Positions 26,741 through 36,115 of a stretch of DNA of 64,000 bases are shown here, in pieces. The stretch's first letter is position 1. Every line of letters begins with the position of its first letter. A model generated the notes under the pieces. That model was not told where the DNA came from and did not search any database. It worked only from the letters and a program-made list of their open reading frames with translations. Source of the stretch: Methanomassiliicoccales archaeon (GTDB taxonomy: Archaea; Thermoplasmatota; Thermoplasmata; Methanomassiliicoccales; JACIVX01); assembly GCA_014361295.1 (NCBI GenBank), contig JACIVX010000001.1:1024293-1088292 (forward strand), given 5' to 3'. The translations under genes and the position numbers were made by a program.

Positions 26741-29163
26741 TTGATGTGGGTAGCTGGGACGTGAGACTTCTTACAGCGTCGTATCGAAGGAATGCAGACG
26801 ACAACATTACGATCGAGATGTATGGAAAGACGATCGATGGTAGATCGATTGCCATCAGATTCACCGGATTCCTTCCCTATTTTCATGTCCTCGAGCCAAC
26901 GAAAGATGTGATTGAATCCCTGAAAAAAGATCCGAATGTCGTCAATATCGAGGAAATAGAACTTTTCCACAAGGGAAAGGTGAACAAGGCTGCGAAAGTC
27001 GTTCTCAAGTTTCCTTGGACTGTCCCCGAATACAGATCGAGATTGAAGCGCATGAACTTTGAGGTTCTCGCTGCCGACATCCCCTTCCACAACCGATTTA
27101 TTTACGACTTCGACATCCCCGCATGCATCCGCGTCTTCGGCAAGGAACGGGATAAGACGGGTTACACAACAGATATCGTTATCGACATGGACAGGGTGAA
27201 CGATAAGCCGCGATTCGAAGAAATTCCGTCATTCAACCCGAAATTAAAGATACTGGCTTTCGATGTCGAGAACAGCATTAAAGATAATCACATCTATACA
27301 ATTTGCTACGCGATCAAGGAAAATGGAAAGATTCGTCACGGGCATCCCCTGACCGGTGAGGAGAGAGAGATCATCGAATCTTTTTCCAAAGTGATGCAGA
27401 GCGAGGATCCAGATGTGGTGACTGGATACAACATCGACGGATACGATATTCCGATTATCATCGAGAGGGCAAAAGCGGTTGGTATTCCAGGATTACAGTG
27501 GGGGAGGGATCTCAGTGAACCGAGGCCGATCATGAACCGGTTCTGGCGACTCACTGGGAGATTGGTCGCAGATGCGTGGTGGGCAACAAAAATACAACTC
27601 AAACCGAAGCAAGAAACGCTCAATCATGTCGCCAAATTACTACTGGGAGAGGAGAAGATCGATGTCGATCCGAGGAAGATCGACGAGGAATGGATATCCA
27701 ATAGAGATAAAGTCCTTAAGTATTGTCTGAAAGATGCCGAACTCTCACTGCGCATTCTGGAAACGGTCGATATCTTGAGGAAAAGCATGGATCTCGCCGC
27801 CGTTTCACGCCTGCCAGTTGATGATGTACTCAATTCCGGCGCTTCCCAGCTGATCGATTCAATCCTCATCAGGGCCGCTGATCGCCAGCGCCCTCCTGTC
27901 GGCGTTCCTCTGACTGGGAGCTCCGAAGACGAAGAGACGATCGAAGGGGGATATGTTCATACAATTGAGCCAGGAATCTATCACTGGGTATGCATACTCG
28001 ACTTCAAATCAATGTATCCCTCGCTCATTATCTCAAAAAACATCTGCTTCACGACTCTGAATGAAAACGGCGATATCATCAGTCCAACAGGTGTTCGGTT
28101 TCTCAGTAAGGAGCAGAAAGAAGGACTGCTCCCCCAGATTCTAACGAGGTTGATGAAAGATCGCGATGAAATCAAAAAAAGAATGAAGGAAGCGAAGAGC
28201 CCCGAAGAATACCGGTATTACGACGGATTGCAGGCTGCGATCAAGGTTCTTATGAATGCATTCTATGGCGTCTTCGCCTCCTCCTTCTATAGATTCACCG
28301 ATCGAAAGATTGGCGGCTCGATTACAGCCTTCGCTCGCGAAACAATCAAGGGCATCATCGCGGAGCTTGAAAAAGAAGGACATAAAGTCATTTACTCCGA
28401 CACAGACTCAATTTTTGTCCAATCCCCATATCAGACTCTCGAGGAAACGATCAAATTCGGGCAGGAAATCGCTGCGAGATTTTCGAACGAGGGACGATCG
28501 CTTGAATTTGAAAAAATCATTGAACCGCTTTTCACGCATGGAAAGAAAAAGAGGTATGTGGGTAGAGTGATCTGGCCGAATGAAGAAATACTGATCAGAG
28601 GGTATGAGGTGAGGAGAACCGATTCATTCGACCTTCAAAGCGAGGTTCTCATGCGCGTTTTTGAGCAAATTCTGGACGGAAAGACAGAGGAGGCTGTGAA
28701 AGTCGCGAGACAGGCGGTCGCAGACACACTAGCGGGAAAGGTTCCGATTGAAAAGCTTGTCATTTCGAGATCGTGCAAACCCTTTAACCAATACAAAGAT
28801 CCAGATAGCCAGGCCACAGTTCAGACGGCGAAGAAGCTCATGGCTCTCGGATATGAATTCGTTCCAGGCATGAAGGTCTCCTGGATCGTCACCGATTCCC
28901 GGAAGACACCGCAGGAGGTCGAGCCATATGTCAGCGGCAAAAAATTATCTGGAACACCCGACTGGCGTTATTATGCCGAGAGACTTGCTCAGACCGTTGC
29001 GCGCGCAACCGAAGTATTTGGATGGGATGAGCGAAGTTTGATGATGGGATCGCAGCAGTTCACACTCTTCGACGAGTCATTTGAGAAAACGAAGCGCGAA
29101 GAGAAAGAAAAACAACAACCGAAGAAGACACAAAGAAAGCTCAGTCTAGAGGACTTCATGTAA
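26737..29163 (+). CDS. polB: Family B DNA polymerase
   Basis: The 808-residue replicative-type PolB has the 3'-5' exonuclease motifs LAFDVENS (Asp176, Glu178), TGYNIDGYDIP and YCLKDAELS. Polymerase motifs are DFKSMYPSLI (A), KVLMNAFYGVFASSFYR (B) and YSDTDSIF (C). The C-terminus is charged and ends KLSLEDFM, resembling a PCNA-interaction peptide with Lys in place of Gln. The GTG start overlaps the ychF stop, so both genes are one unit. It probably copies or repairs chromosomal DNA. Confidence 0.95.
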   Translation: MIDVGSWDVRLLTASYRRNADDNITIEMYGKTIDGRSIAIRFTGFLPYFHVLEPTKDVIESLKKDPNVVNIEEIELFHKGKVNKAAKVVLKFPWTVPEYRSRLKRMNFEVLAADIPFHNRFIYDFDIPACIRVFGKERDKTGYTTDIVIDMDRVNDKPRFEEIPSFNPKLKILAFDVENSIKDNHIYTICYAIKENGKIRHGHPLTGEEREIIESFSKVMQSEDPDVVTGYNIDGYDIPIIIERAKAVGIPGLQWGRDLSEPRPIMNRFWRLTGRLVADAWWATKIQLKPKQETLNHVAKLLLGEEKIDVDPRKIDEEWISNRDKVLKYCLKDAELSLRILETVDILRKSMDLAAVSRLPVDDVLNSGASQLIDSILIRAADRQRPPVGVPLTGSSEDEETIEGGYVHTIEPGIYHWVCILDFKSMYPSLIISKNICFTTLNENGDIISPTGVRFLSKEQKEGLLPQILTRLMKDRDEIKKRMKEAKSPEEYRYYDGLQAAIKVLMNAFYGVFASSFYRFTDRKIGGSITAFARETIKGIIAELEKEGHKVIYSDTDSIFVQSPYQTLEETIKFGQEIAARFSNEGRSLEFEKIIEPLFTHGKKKRYVGRVIWPNEEILIRGYEVRRTDSFDLQSEVLMRVFEQILDGKTEEAVKVARQAVADTLAGKVPIEKLVISRSCKPFNQYKDPDSQATVQTAKKLMALGYEFVPGMKVSWIVTDSRKTPQEVEPYVSGKKLSGTPDWRYYAERLAQTVARATEVFGWDERSLMMGSQQFTLFDESFEKTKREEKEKQQPKKTQRKLSLEDFM

Positions 29164-29251
29164 CCATGCTGGCAATTGTTTTTTTCACCGTGATCAATGC
29201 GCATTTCAGACAAACATTTATATATCGATATCACTTCTGCGCCATCAAGTC

Positions 29252-29316
29252 GCGCGATGCAGTCGCGCTGGAGATGTGCCCTTTGGGGCGAATCCGTAAA
29301 CGCCGCATGAGACGGC
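29252..29316 (+). other. Structured leader of the L15e gene
   Basis: Three short hairpins follow a TATA-like ATTTATATAT (about 29216-29225): GCGCGA/TCGCGC (29252-29268), GCCC/GGGC (29278-29289) and GCCG/CGGC (29302-29316). The last ends directly before the ribosome site AGGTGA (29317-29322). It may control L15e translation, but each stem is short. Confidence 0.4.
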
Positions 29317-29326
29317 AGGTGACGAC

Positions 29327-29989
29327 ATGGCAAAGAATCATGAAAATTTTGAAGAAAAAGAGCCTTTTGGCGAAGAGGCTGAATCCCCTAAGCTCGTTTC
29401 TGGTAAAAGCATTTACCACTACATCGCCGAAGCATGGAACGATCCAGATGAATCGTATGTCAAACAGCTGCAGTTCGAAAGGTTGATCCAGTGGAGACGA
29501 GAAGAGAATTTCTGTCGGATTGATTATCCGACAAGACTGGACAGGGCAAGGAAACTTGGTTACAAGGCGAAACAGGGCTATGTGCTTGTCAGAGGCAGAG
29601 TGAGAAAAGGTGCACTTCAAAAGAGAAAAATAAGGAAAGGAAGAAGGGCGAAGCGCCGTGGAATCGTGAAGATTACAGCTGGCAAAAGTTTACAGAGAAT
29701 TGCTGAGGAAAGAGCGGCGAAGAGGTACCCCAACCTGGAGGTTCTCAATTCATACTGGGTCGGGAGTGATGGTAAGCACGAATGGTTCGAAATCATCATG
29801 GTCGATCCACATCATCCCGTGATAAAGAGCGACCCAAAAATCAACTGGATATGTGACCCCGTGAATAGGGGAAGAGCGTATCGCGGACTCACTTCAGCTG
29901 GCAAGAAAGGAAGAGGGCTCAGACACAAGGGCAGGGGTGCGGAGAAAGTCAGACCATCGATCGGCGCTCATAACAGACAGGGTAAGTAA
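29327..29989 (+). CDS. rpl15e: Ribosomal protein L15e with N-terminal extension
   Basis: The core from [12 protein letters not shown] onward is typical L15e, with LQWRRE-type block, [23 protein letters not shown] and the basic C-terminus RGLRHKGRG. Archaeal L15e is about 190-195 residues and starts MGKSMYHYI; here 26 acidic residues ([15 protein letters not shown]) come first, giving 220. No start codon lies nearer the core, and ATG 29327 has a good ribosome site, so the extension is likely real. Confidence 0.94.
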   Translation: MAKNHENFEEKEPFGEEAESPKLVSGKSIYHYIAEAWNDPDESYVKQLQFERLIQWRREENFCRIDYPTRLDRARKLGYKAKQGYVLVRGRVRKGALQKRKIRKGRRAKRRGIVKITAGKSLQRIAEERAAKRYPNLEVLNSYWVGSDGKHEWFEIIMVDPHHPVIKSDPKINWICDPVNRGRAYRGLTSAGKKGRGLRHKGRGAEKVRPSIGAHNRQGK

Positions 29990-29991
29990 AA

Positions 29992-30846
29992 TCAAGCGCT
30001 GATCTCCCTCAACTTTCTCTCAACTTCTTGATCGTCAAAACCGATCAGCGGGAAAAAGGCAGGAACTGAGAGTTTGACTTTTCTTATCTCTTCCATTTCA
30101 TCGCTACCATAGCCAAAAACAACAGCTAGTGCCCTGTACTTTCGGACGCATTGCTCGACTTGAGCGGAAGGTTCGACTGTAAGACGTGGGGTCCAGGCCT
30201 CCAGAATTTTTACCAGATCTCTCGAATCAGAGAGAACAATCACACGACAACCTCTCTTCATCATGAGCCACGCGGCCACGACATCCCTATCTCGATCAAC
30301 GATAGCGAGAACCCTTCCCTGAGAACCCAACGGAAGACCCCCAGGACCGGGAATGTATTCGGTGAAGAAGTAGGCTTTGCTTCTACGAATTTCCACAAAT
30401 ATTTCGAGGTCGGGTGATACGAGGTCGACGCTGATCTCCTTTTCTTTGTTTGCCTCGAGAATAGCACTCCCAAGTTCCCTGGCAACATCCATACTACTAA
30501 AATCATGAACACCAGTACGTCGCACGCGCAGTGCGAAAGTGCTTCTCCGAGCAAATAGGGGTGCTGAATATTCGACAGCAAATGATCGCATTTCTTCGAG
30601 TTTACTGCTGCAACTCATAACAGAACTGATTGATGCGATTCCGAAAATCCTCCTCAATCGCTTGATCGCGCGATCGACATCATGCGTTTCAACGAAAATC
30701 CTCCCTCGCTCCCGCTCGATGAGACACTCAATTCCTTCCTTCGCAAAAGAGTCGAGAATGTTGTTGATAAGAATTCGCTCAAACTGGTTTCGGACCGACT
30801 CACTCTTGAGGCCGACTTCAGCATAACGAACGAGGAGGAGCGACAT
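29992..30846 (-). CDS. ThiI-like THUMP protein lacking the PP-loop motif
   Basis: From ATG 30846 (284 residues), the first 165 residues match the ferredoxin-like and THUMP regions of ThiI: LLVRYAEVGLKSESVR, FGIASISSV and LEIFVEIR. The sequence continues PGPGGLPLGSQGRVLAIV like ThiI, but the ATP-binding SGGxDS is replaced by DRDRDV. The following VVAAWLMMKRG is still recognisable. The catalytic half is short and lacks a clear sulfur-transfer Cys region. It probably binds tRNA but cannot activate it by the usual chemistry. It is convergent with L15e. Confidence 0.78.
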   Translation of the reverse strand: MSLLLVRYAEVGLKSESVRNQFERILINNILDSFAKEGIECLIERERGRIFVETHDVDRAIKRLRRIFGIASISSVMSCSSKLEEMRSFAVEYSAPLFARRSTFALRVRRTGVHDFSSMDVARELGSAILEANKEKEISVDLVSPDLEIFVEIRRSKAYFFTEYIPGPGGLPLGSQGRVLAIVDRDRDVVAAWLMMKRGCRVIVLSDSRDLVKILEAWTPRLTVEPSAQVEQCVRKYRALAVVFGYGSDEMEEIRKVKLSVPAFFPLIGFDDQEVERKLREISA

Positions 30847-30991
30847 CGTGTTGAGATGAAGCACATACGATTATATTTGTGCAGCGTCCGAGAACGTCCA
30901 AGGCTGATTCCTTTTATTCTCTTCTTTAAACGGCTGGGCAAGAGTTATCTATCAGACATTGATATGTCGGAAGACTGTTAGGCGGTTATCG

Positions 30992-31837
30992 ATGGAATTG
31001 ATCGTCTTCATCGGACTGATCGTTTTCGCACTTATCGCAGGGCTTCTTGGGTCGTTGCTAGGTCTAGGCGGAGGCATCATCATCATTCCAGCCCTCACGC
31101 TTGTCTTTGGTTATCAGATCCAAGTGGCAATCGGTGCAAGTCTCATCGGCGTCATTGCGACATCGACAGGTGCTGCATCACATTATGTTCAGGAGAAACT
31201 AACGAATATCAGACTCGGGATGGTTTTGGAAACGGCAACAACAGTCGGCTCGATTGTCGGCGCTCTCGTTGCCGTTTACGCAAACCAGCATCTTCTCGCG
31301 ATTGCATTTGGAATTTTTCTTGTTTACGGCGCGATTTACATGATCCACAGGCCAGAGCGTCTAGCGCCGCCAGCTCCCGTTGAAGGTGAACGAAAATCTT
31401 TCAGAATTAGAGGGAATTTTTTTGATCGCAAACTGAACAAAGAGGTTACATACGAAGTGAAAAATCTCGATCGAGGGTTAGTGGCGAGCGCTGGCGCTGG
31501 CATTATGTCCGGTCTTCTTGGTGTTGGTGGAGGCTTGGTCAAGGTTCCTGCAATGAACATTTGGATGGGCGTTCCGATGAAAGCAGCAACTGCAACGAGT
31601 AATTTCATGATTGGTGTCACCGCCCTCGCGGGTGCGCTGGTCTATTACGGCTATGGTTTCCTATCGCCACTTGTTAGTGCAATCGTCGCAGTTGGCGTCT
31701 TCTTTGGAGCAACTATAGGATCGCGAATTGCTTACCTAGCTACTGGCACTGGTCTAAGAAAATTCTTCGCAGTCGTGATGATCGCGATTGCGATTCTCAT
31801 GTTCCTTCGCGGCATGGGAATCTTGCCGACGGGGTGA
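30992..31837 (+). CDS. TauE/SafE-family permease
   Basis: The 281-residue protein has two homologous halves, each with a glycine-rich hallmark: GLLGSLLGLGGGIIIIPAL near the N-terminus and GIMSGLLGVGGGLVKVPAM in the middle, plus about eight membrane helices. The family exports sulfite, sulfonates or organosulfur acids; the substrate here is unknown. It is followed by the DUF1634 gene, a recurrent pairing. Confidence 0.9.
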   Translation: MELIVFIGLIVFALIAGLLGSLLGLGGGIIIIPALTLVFGYQIQVAIGASLIGVIATSTGAASHYVQEKLTNIRLGMVLETATTVGSIVGALVAVYANQHLLAIAFGIFLVYGAIYMIHRPERLAPPAPVEGERKSFRIRGNFFDRKLNKEVTYEVKNLDRGLVASAGAGIMSGLLGVGGGLVKVPAMNIWMGVPMKAATATSNFMIGVTALAGALVYYGYGFLSPLVSAIVAVGVFFGATIGSRIAYLATGTGLRKFFAVVMIAIAILMFLRGMGILPTG

Positions 31838-31844
31838 GAAATCG

Positions 31845-32186
31845 ATGGAAGAAAAGGAAAAACTGGATTGGTATGTGAGACTAGTTCTATTCAGTGGCAT
31901 GATCCTCAGCGTTTCACTGCTGATTATCGGTCTCGTCGCTTTCTTCCTCTCACCCCCCGGCTGGAGTGATATCGCGATACCAATCGATCGGATCCCAGGC
32001 GAAATAGTGAAGGGAAACCCTGTCGCGATTTTGAATCTTGGCATCGTCCTACTCATCGCAACGCCGCTGATGAGGGTCATAATAGCTTTTGCTGTTTTCC
32101 TGTCGGAAAAGGACTTTCGCTACGCTGGTATTTCATTATTTATTTTGCTGATCATTGGGATTGCGGTATTGATTGGTGCGGAGTGA
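31845..32186 (+). CDS. DUF1634 membrane protein
   Basis: The 113-residue protein has three membrane helices (about 9-33, 60-82 and 92-110) and matches DUF1634, often encoded directly after TauE/SafE permeases. ATG 31845 follows GGGGTGA (31834-31840 region) that also contains the permease stop. It is probably a small partner or regulator of the permease. Confidence 0.82.
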   Translation: MEEKEKLDWYVRLVLFSGMILSVSLLIIGLVAFFLSPPGWSDIAIPIDRIPGEIVKGNPVAILNLGIVLLIATPLMRVIIAFAVFLSEKDFRYAGISLFILLIIGIAVLIGAE

Positions 32187-32506
32187 TTTCATCGTTTCAA
32201 AGTTCTATATGAATCGTACAAACGAGACATGATCCTTCGTCAAGAACTTCTTTCCAAAGAATGGCTAGTCACTTGTTCGACGATGTTTTAAAATTCATTG
32301 AGAAAGTTCGAGACCATAAAAAGAATTAACCAAAAGGATACAACTGGAAGGAAATAGAAGAAGATGGCAATGTCCGGGTGCTTCGATTAGCCATTAAAAC
32401 AGGGATGAAAGAAAAGTTGGTTTGATGAGTTCAGTAGTCGATCCTGAGATCTCTGATTGCTGAAAGGAACAATGTTAAATAGAAACCAGCGTATCCCCGT
32501 CATATC
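32187..32506. other. Intergenic region before the flippase
   Basis: About 320 bases, AT-rich with no open frame or clear repeat. Confidence 0.45.
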
Positions 32507-34018
32507 TTGATAGGGCGCAAATCTTTCCTCATCGTTCTTTCGCGATTCGCTTCGGCCGGACTCGCGTTCGTGGGTCTGTACTTCATGACGAGGTATTATG
32601 CGCCCGATGTTTACGGCAGCATCGCGTGGACTCTTTCATTTGTTAACACATTCAATGCAGTAGCCGATCTTGGCTTCAACGCTGCACACATTAAACGCGT
32701 GTCAGAGGGGAAGGACATCCACGACTGCCTAAGTACATTCCTTGTTGTAAAGACCCTCTTGACAAGTATTATGGTATTGACGATCATCGCATCAGTGCTT
32801 CTTTGGTCCTCGTTTTCTGGCGAACGATTTTCACAATCGACCCTCGAACTGATCATGCTCTTCATTCTCTATTCGGTCTTCTACGATTTGGCTTCGATTG
32901 CCACCACGACGTTCGATGGCCGAGTCGAAACTGCGAAAACACAGATCTCTGTAATAACGGATCCGCTGGTCAGAATTCCACTTATTGCGATTATTTCGAT
33001 CAGCAGGCTCGATGCCACCTACCTCGCCTACGCGTACGTTCTCGGCGGGCTGACAGTTGCAGTCGTCAGCCTCACAATTCTTATGAAAGGACGATATCGA
33101 TTTGTTAAACCGACACTTTTCAAATCCTACATCAAATTTGCTTTCCCAATTGCGCTGATTTCAATCATGGGAGCGATATCTGCCAACGCAGACAAACTCT
33201 TGATCGGATTGTTCTGGAGCGATGCCGATGTCGGATTTTATTCTGCTAGCCAGTCAACTCTCGGTCTTTTCAGCGTGATCGGCGTTGCTGTGTCGACGAT
33301 TACCTTCCCGACCTTTTCAAAGATGCACCGGGCAGGCAATCTCATCGAAGTAAGAAAAAAGACAAGGATGGCAGAGAGATACATTTCAATGATCGCGATT
33401 CCTATCGTCGTTGTCGTTCTTTTATTCCCGTCCGAAATCGCATTAATTCTCTTTGCCGAGAAGTTCGCCGATGCGAGCGGGCCTCTAAGATTCCTATCGA
33501 TATCCATGCTACTTGGATTGTTAAATGGTGTGTACGCAAGCCAGATTAACGCCGTCGATCGACCTGATATCACGGCAAAACTGACCCTTTTGTCGCTCTC
33601 TGTCAATCTCACAATGCTTTTAATTTTCGTGCCACCGAGTATAAATGGCATCACTATGCTTGGATTGGGAGCGACCGGGGCCGCGATTGCGAACGTGGTG
33701 ACTGTCAGCACAGTATTTATCGCGACGAGACTTGTTGTGAGAAGACTAACGAACACGCGATCGAATCCCCGCATTCTTCTACATGTCGTTGCTGGGATTA
33801 TCACGGGCTGCGTGCTATATTTTGTAAATTTTGTTTGGCCAATGGTGAGATGGTACGATCTCATCGGATATGGGATCGTATCGTTTGGTGTATTTCTGAT
33901 AATTCTCTATTTGCTGAGAGAGTTGACAAAAGATGACATCAATTACTTCCTGAGTGTCGTGAGTCCTGGCGGGATGAAGGAATATCTTAAATCGGAGCTG
34001 CGCAAGAAAAATCAATAA
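32507..34018 (+). CDS. Polysaccharide flippase (Wzx/MATE-like)
   Basis: The 503-residue protein has about 12-14 membrane helices and the start of Wzx-type exporters (FASAGLAFVGLYFMTRYYAPDVYGS, with the later ADKLLIGLFWSDADVGFYSAS). It should turn lipid-linked glycans across the membrane. The start is TTG 32507, with no ATG nearby in frame. Its 3' end overlaps the convergent glycosyltransferase by seven bases. It opens the glycan region. Confidence 0.88.
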   Translation: MIGRKSFLIVLSRFASAGLAFVGLYFMTRYYAPDVYGSIAWTLSFVNTFNAVADLGFNAAHIKRVSEGKDIHDCLSTFLVVKTLLTSIMVLTIIASVLLWSSFSGERFSQSTLELIMLFILYSVFYDLASIATTTFDGRVETAKTQISVITDPLVRIPLIAIISISRLDATYLAYAYVLGGLTVAVVSLTILMKGRYRFVKPTLFKSYIKFAFPIALISIMGAISANADKLLIGLFWSDADVGFYSASQSTLGLFSVIGVAVSTITFPTFSKMHRAGNLIEVRKKTRMAERYISMIAIPIVVVVLLFPSEIALILFAEKFADASGPLRFLSISMLLGLLNGVYASQINAVDRPDITAKLTLLSLSVNLTMLLIFVPPSINGITMLGLGATGAAIANVVTVSTVFIATRLVVRRLTNTRSNPRILLHVVAGIITGCVLYFVNFVWPMVRWYDLIGYGIVSFGVFLIILYLLRELTKDDINYFLSVVSPGGMKEYLKSELRKKNQ

Positions 34019-35169
34019 TCATCGAACATCGATTTTTTAACGGAGGAGTATGCGTGAATAAGACGGAATTTCATCGATTCCCAGTTATATTCCTTTTCCG
34101 CCGCTATGCGACCGTTCGCACCGAGCTTCTTACGGACAGCGGGATCCCTCAACGTATTGATCGCTCTGAGGAAATTCTGTTCAGACCATTCGATGACAAG
34201 ACCGCATGAATATTTCTTAACAATCTCCCCTGTCAATGTGCCCTCCGATGCGATGACAGGCACACCTAGGGCCATCGCCTCAAACAACCTGTTAGGGGTC
34301 CCGATCTTGTTGTTCTTGTTTTTGGGGTCTAAAAGGCATAAGGCGATATCAGCGTTTTTCAGTTCGTCTAGCAGTTGCTTACGTGGTAAATATCCGAGAA
34401 ATTCGACATTAGAAAACCCTTGAGATATCTTTTCGAGATGATCAGCCAAACGACCAGATCCAGCGATTCTCAAAATAAAAGCCTGGGAAGAAATTGCGAG
34501 CGTAGCGACTTCGATCAAATACCTCAGTGGTTCCAAGCTCCCGCCATAAAAAACAACGATTTTTTCACGTTCTCTTGACCGCTGTCCAATGTCGTTAGGA
34601 AAATCGCGCAAATCGATGCAATTCATCACGATCACTGGTTCAACGCGAGAAGAATCACGAAGGATCTCCGCGATTTTCTCATTGGCGGCAATGATAACAT
34701 CTGCTTTGTCAACGAGCGATTTTTCAAATGAATTAAGGAAGTTTGATAAAAAACGTGGAACATCTTCGAAAACCATACTCGCATAATGCTCGTGAGCATC
34801 GTAAACGAGTGGAATACCTTTGAGTTTTGAAACGATCACACCCTGAAAGAGTGTATCGAGATCGTGGGAATGAACGATGTCGCAATTCGTTCTCAATGCT
34901 CTGAGAATCATCTTCACCATGAAGAATGGGAAATTGAAAATGAATGATCTAACATCTTCAACTGACAGCGTCCTGATTCTTTCAACCTCGATCCTATTAG
35001 GAGATTCATTCATTACCCGGCTGCAGTTGCGATCCCAGCAGATTACTTTCACTCTATATCCTTCGCCCGAGAGGGTGAGCGCTTCCTTCTCGACTCTCGG
35101 ATCTGGCCTGTATTCGTTTGAGAGGAGCATCAGAACGGTTTTCTCGGCTGGAACCTTTTTTTTACACAT
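34012..35169 (-). CDS. Glycosyltransferase family 4
   Basis: A GT-B glycosyltransferase of about 385 residues. N-terminal VLMLLSNEYRPDPRVEKEA and HSHDLDTLFQG are typical of group 1 enzymes, and the C-terminal donor site has PNRLFEAMALGVPVIASEGTLTGEIV. The ATG at 35169 overlaps the upstream oxidoreductase stop by eight bases; TTG 35178 is an alternative. The donor is a nucleotide sugar, probably one made by the adjoining genes. Confidence 0.88.
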   Translation of the reverse strand: MCKKKVPAEKTVLMLLSNEYRPDPRVEKEALTLSGEGYRVKVICWDRNCSRVMNESPNRIEVERIRTLSVEDVRSFIFNFPFFMVKMILRALRTNCDIVHSHDLDTLFQGVIVSKLKGIPLVYDAHEHYASMVFEDVPRFLSNFLNSFEKSLVDKADVIIAANEKIAEILRDSSRVEPVIVMNCIDLRDFPNDIGQRSREREKIVVFYGGSLEPLRYLIEVATLAISSQAFILRIAGSGRLADHLEKISQGFSNVEFLGYLPRKQLLDELKNADIALCLLDPKNKNNKIGTPNRLFEAMALGVPVIASEGTLTGEIVKKYSCGLVIEWSEQNFLRAINTLRDPAVRKKLGANGRIAAEKEYNWESMKFRLIHAYSSVKKSMFDDY

Positions 35170-36115
35170 AAGTGTCAATGGTTTTCCCTTCGATCATCGA
35201 CTGCTTCGCTTTCTCGATCATCTCGACCGTCTTCACGCCCACGATTCCACTATTCATCGTCTCGGTATGCGGATCACCAATGGATTTAATGAAATGCAAG
35301 AGTTCGGTCCTGATCGTATTATTCCTCTCGATTCCAAGTTTGTACCAGTATCCGCTCTCATAGACCGTCACTTCCTGGGCGACTGCGTCGATAACGCAGC
35401 AACGCCTCTCCCCAACGATCTCGATCTGCCTCACCTTTTTCGGTGCCAGCCAGCTTAGTGAGGCGCTTGCAATCTCACCGGAAGGCAGTTCGGAAATGAT
35501 GTATGCCGTTTCCTCCATCTCTTTCCTTCTGAACGGGCGGCCAACGCAAGTAATCTTCTTTGGCCAGACACCTAACAAAAAGTTGATAATGTCGAAATAA
35601 TGAGGTGCCAAATCAACAATGACGTCCCTGTCAGGATAAGGAGGCTCGAAGTTCACCCAGAAGAGATTCATGAAGAAAATACGACCGAAGAATCTCTCGC
35701 CAATGAGTCTTTTCACTTCCAGCAATGCGTTGTTGAAACGATAAATATGACCGACGGAGAGCGTTAAATTCCTCTCCTCTGCGATCTCAACGAGCTTCTG
35801 GCCTTCTACAGAGGTCATGGTCATCGGTTTTTCTACAAGGACGTGCTTGCCAGCCTCAAGGGCGTCTCTACAAACCTGGTAGTGGAGAGCGTTAGGCACG
35901 CAGACGTTAACGGCGATGATCGAACTATCGGCGAGTAATTCATGATAATCCTGAGTCAATATCTCGACACCATACCGCTCCCTGCAATACTCCAGATTTC
36001 TCTCGTCGATATCGGCGACGCCCCGAACTCTTACCCCCGGTATCCCGCTGTATTCGTCGACAATCTTCCGCCCCCAGTATCCCACACCGATGACTCCGAC
36101 GTCAAATCGTCTCAT
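35162..36115 (-). CDS. Gfo/Idh/MocA oxidoreductase (WbpB-like)
   Basis: From ATG 36115 (317 residues) the protein starts MRRFDVGVIGVGYWGRKIV, an NAD-binding Rossmann loop, and contains VEKPMTMTSVEGQKLVE with the family EKP motif and a C-terminal substrate domain. The ATG overlaps the aminotransferase stop (ATGA). Next to a DegT aminotransferase and hexapeptide acetyltransferase it resembles WbpB, which oxidises C3 of UDP-GlcNAc-uronic acid to the 3-keto form. Confidence 0.82.
   Translation of the reverse strand: MRRFDVGVIGVGYWGRKIVDEYSGIPGVRVRGVADIDERNLEYCRERYGVEILTQDYHELLADSSIIAVNVCVPNALHYQVCRDALEAGKHVLVEKPMTMTSVEGQKLVEIAEERNLTLSVGHIYRFNNALLEVKRLIGERFFGRIFFMNLFWVNFEPPYPDRDVIVDLAPHYFDIINFLLGVWPKKITCVGRPFRRKEMEETAYIISELPSGEIASASLSWLAPKKVRQIEIVGERRCCVIDAVAQEVTVYESGYWYKLGIERNNTIRTELLHFIKSIGDPHTETMNSGIVGVKTVEMIEKAKQSMIEGKTIDTYV

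Noticed and set aside
33238-33864. 208-codon minus-strand frame inside the flippase
   Set aside because: Shadow of a membrane protein with clear helices on the plus strand.
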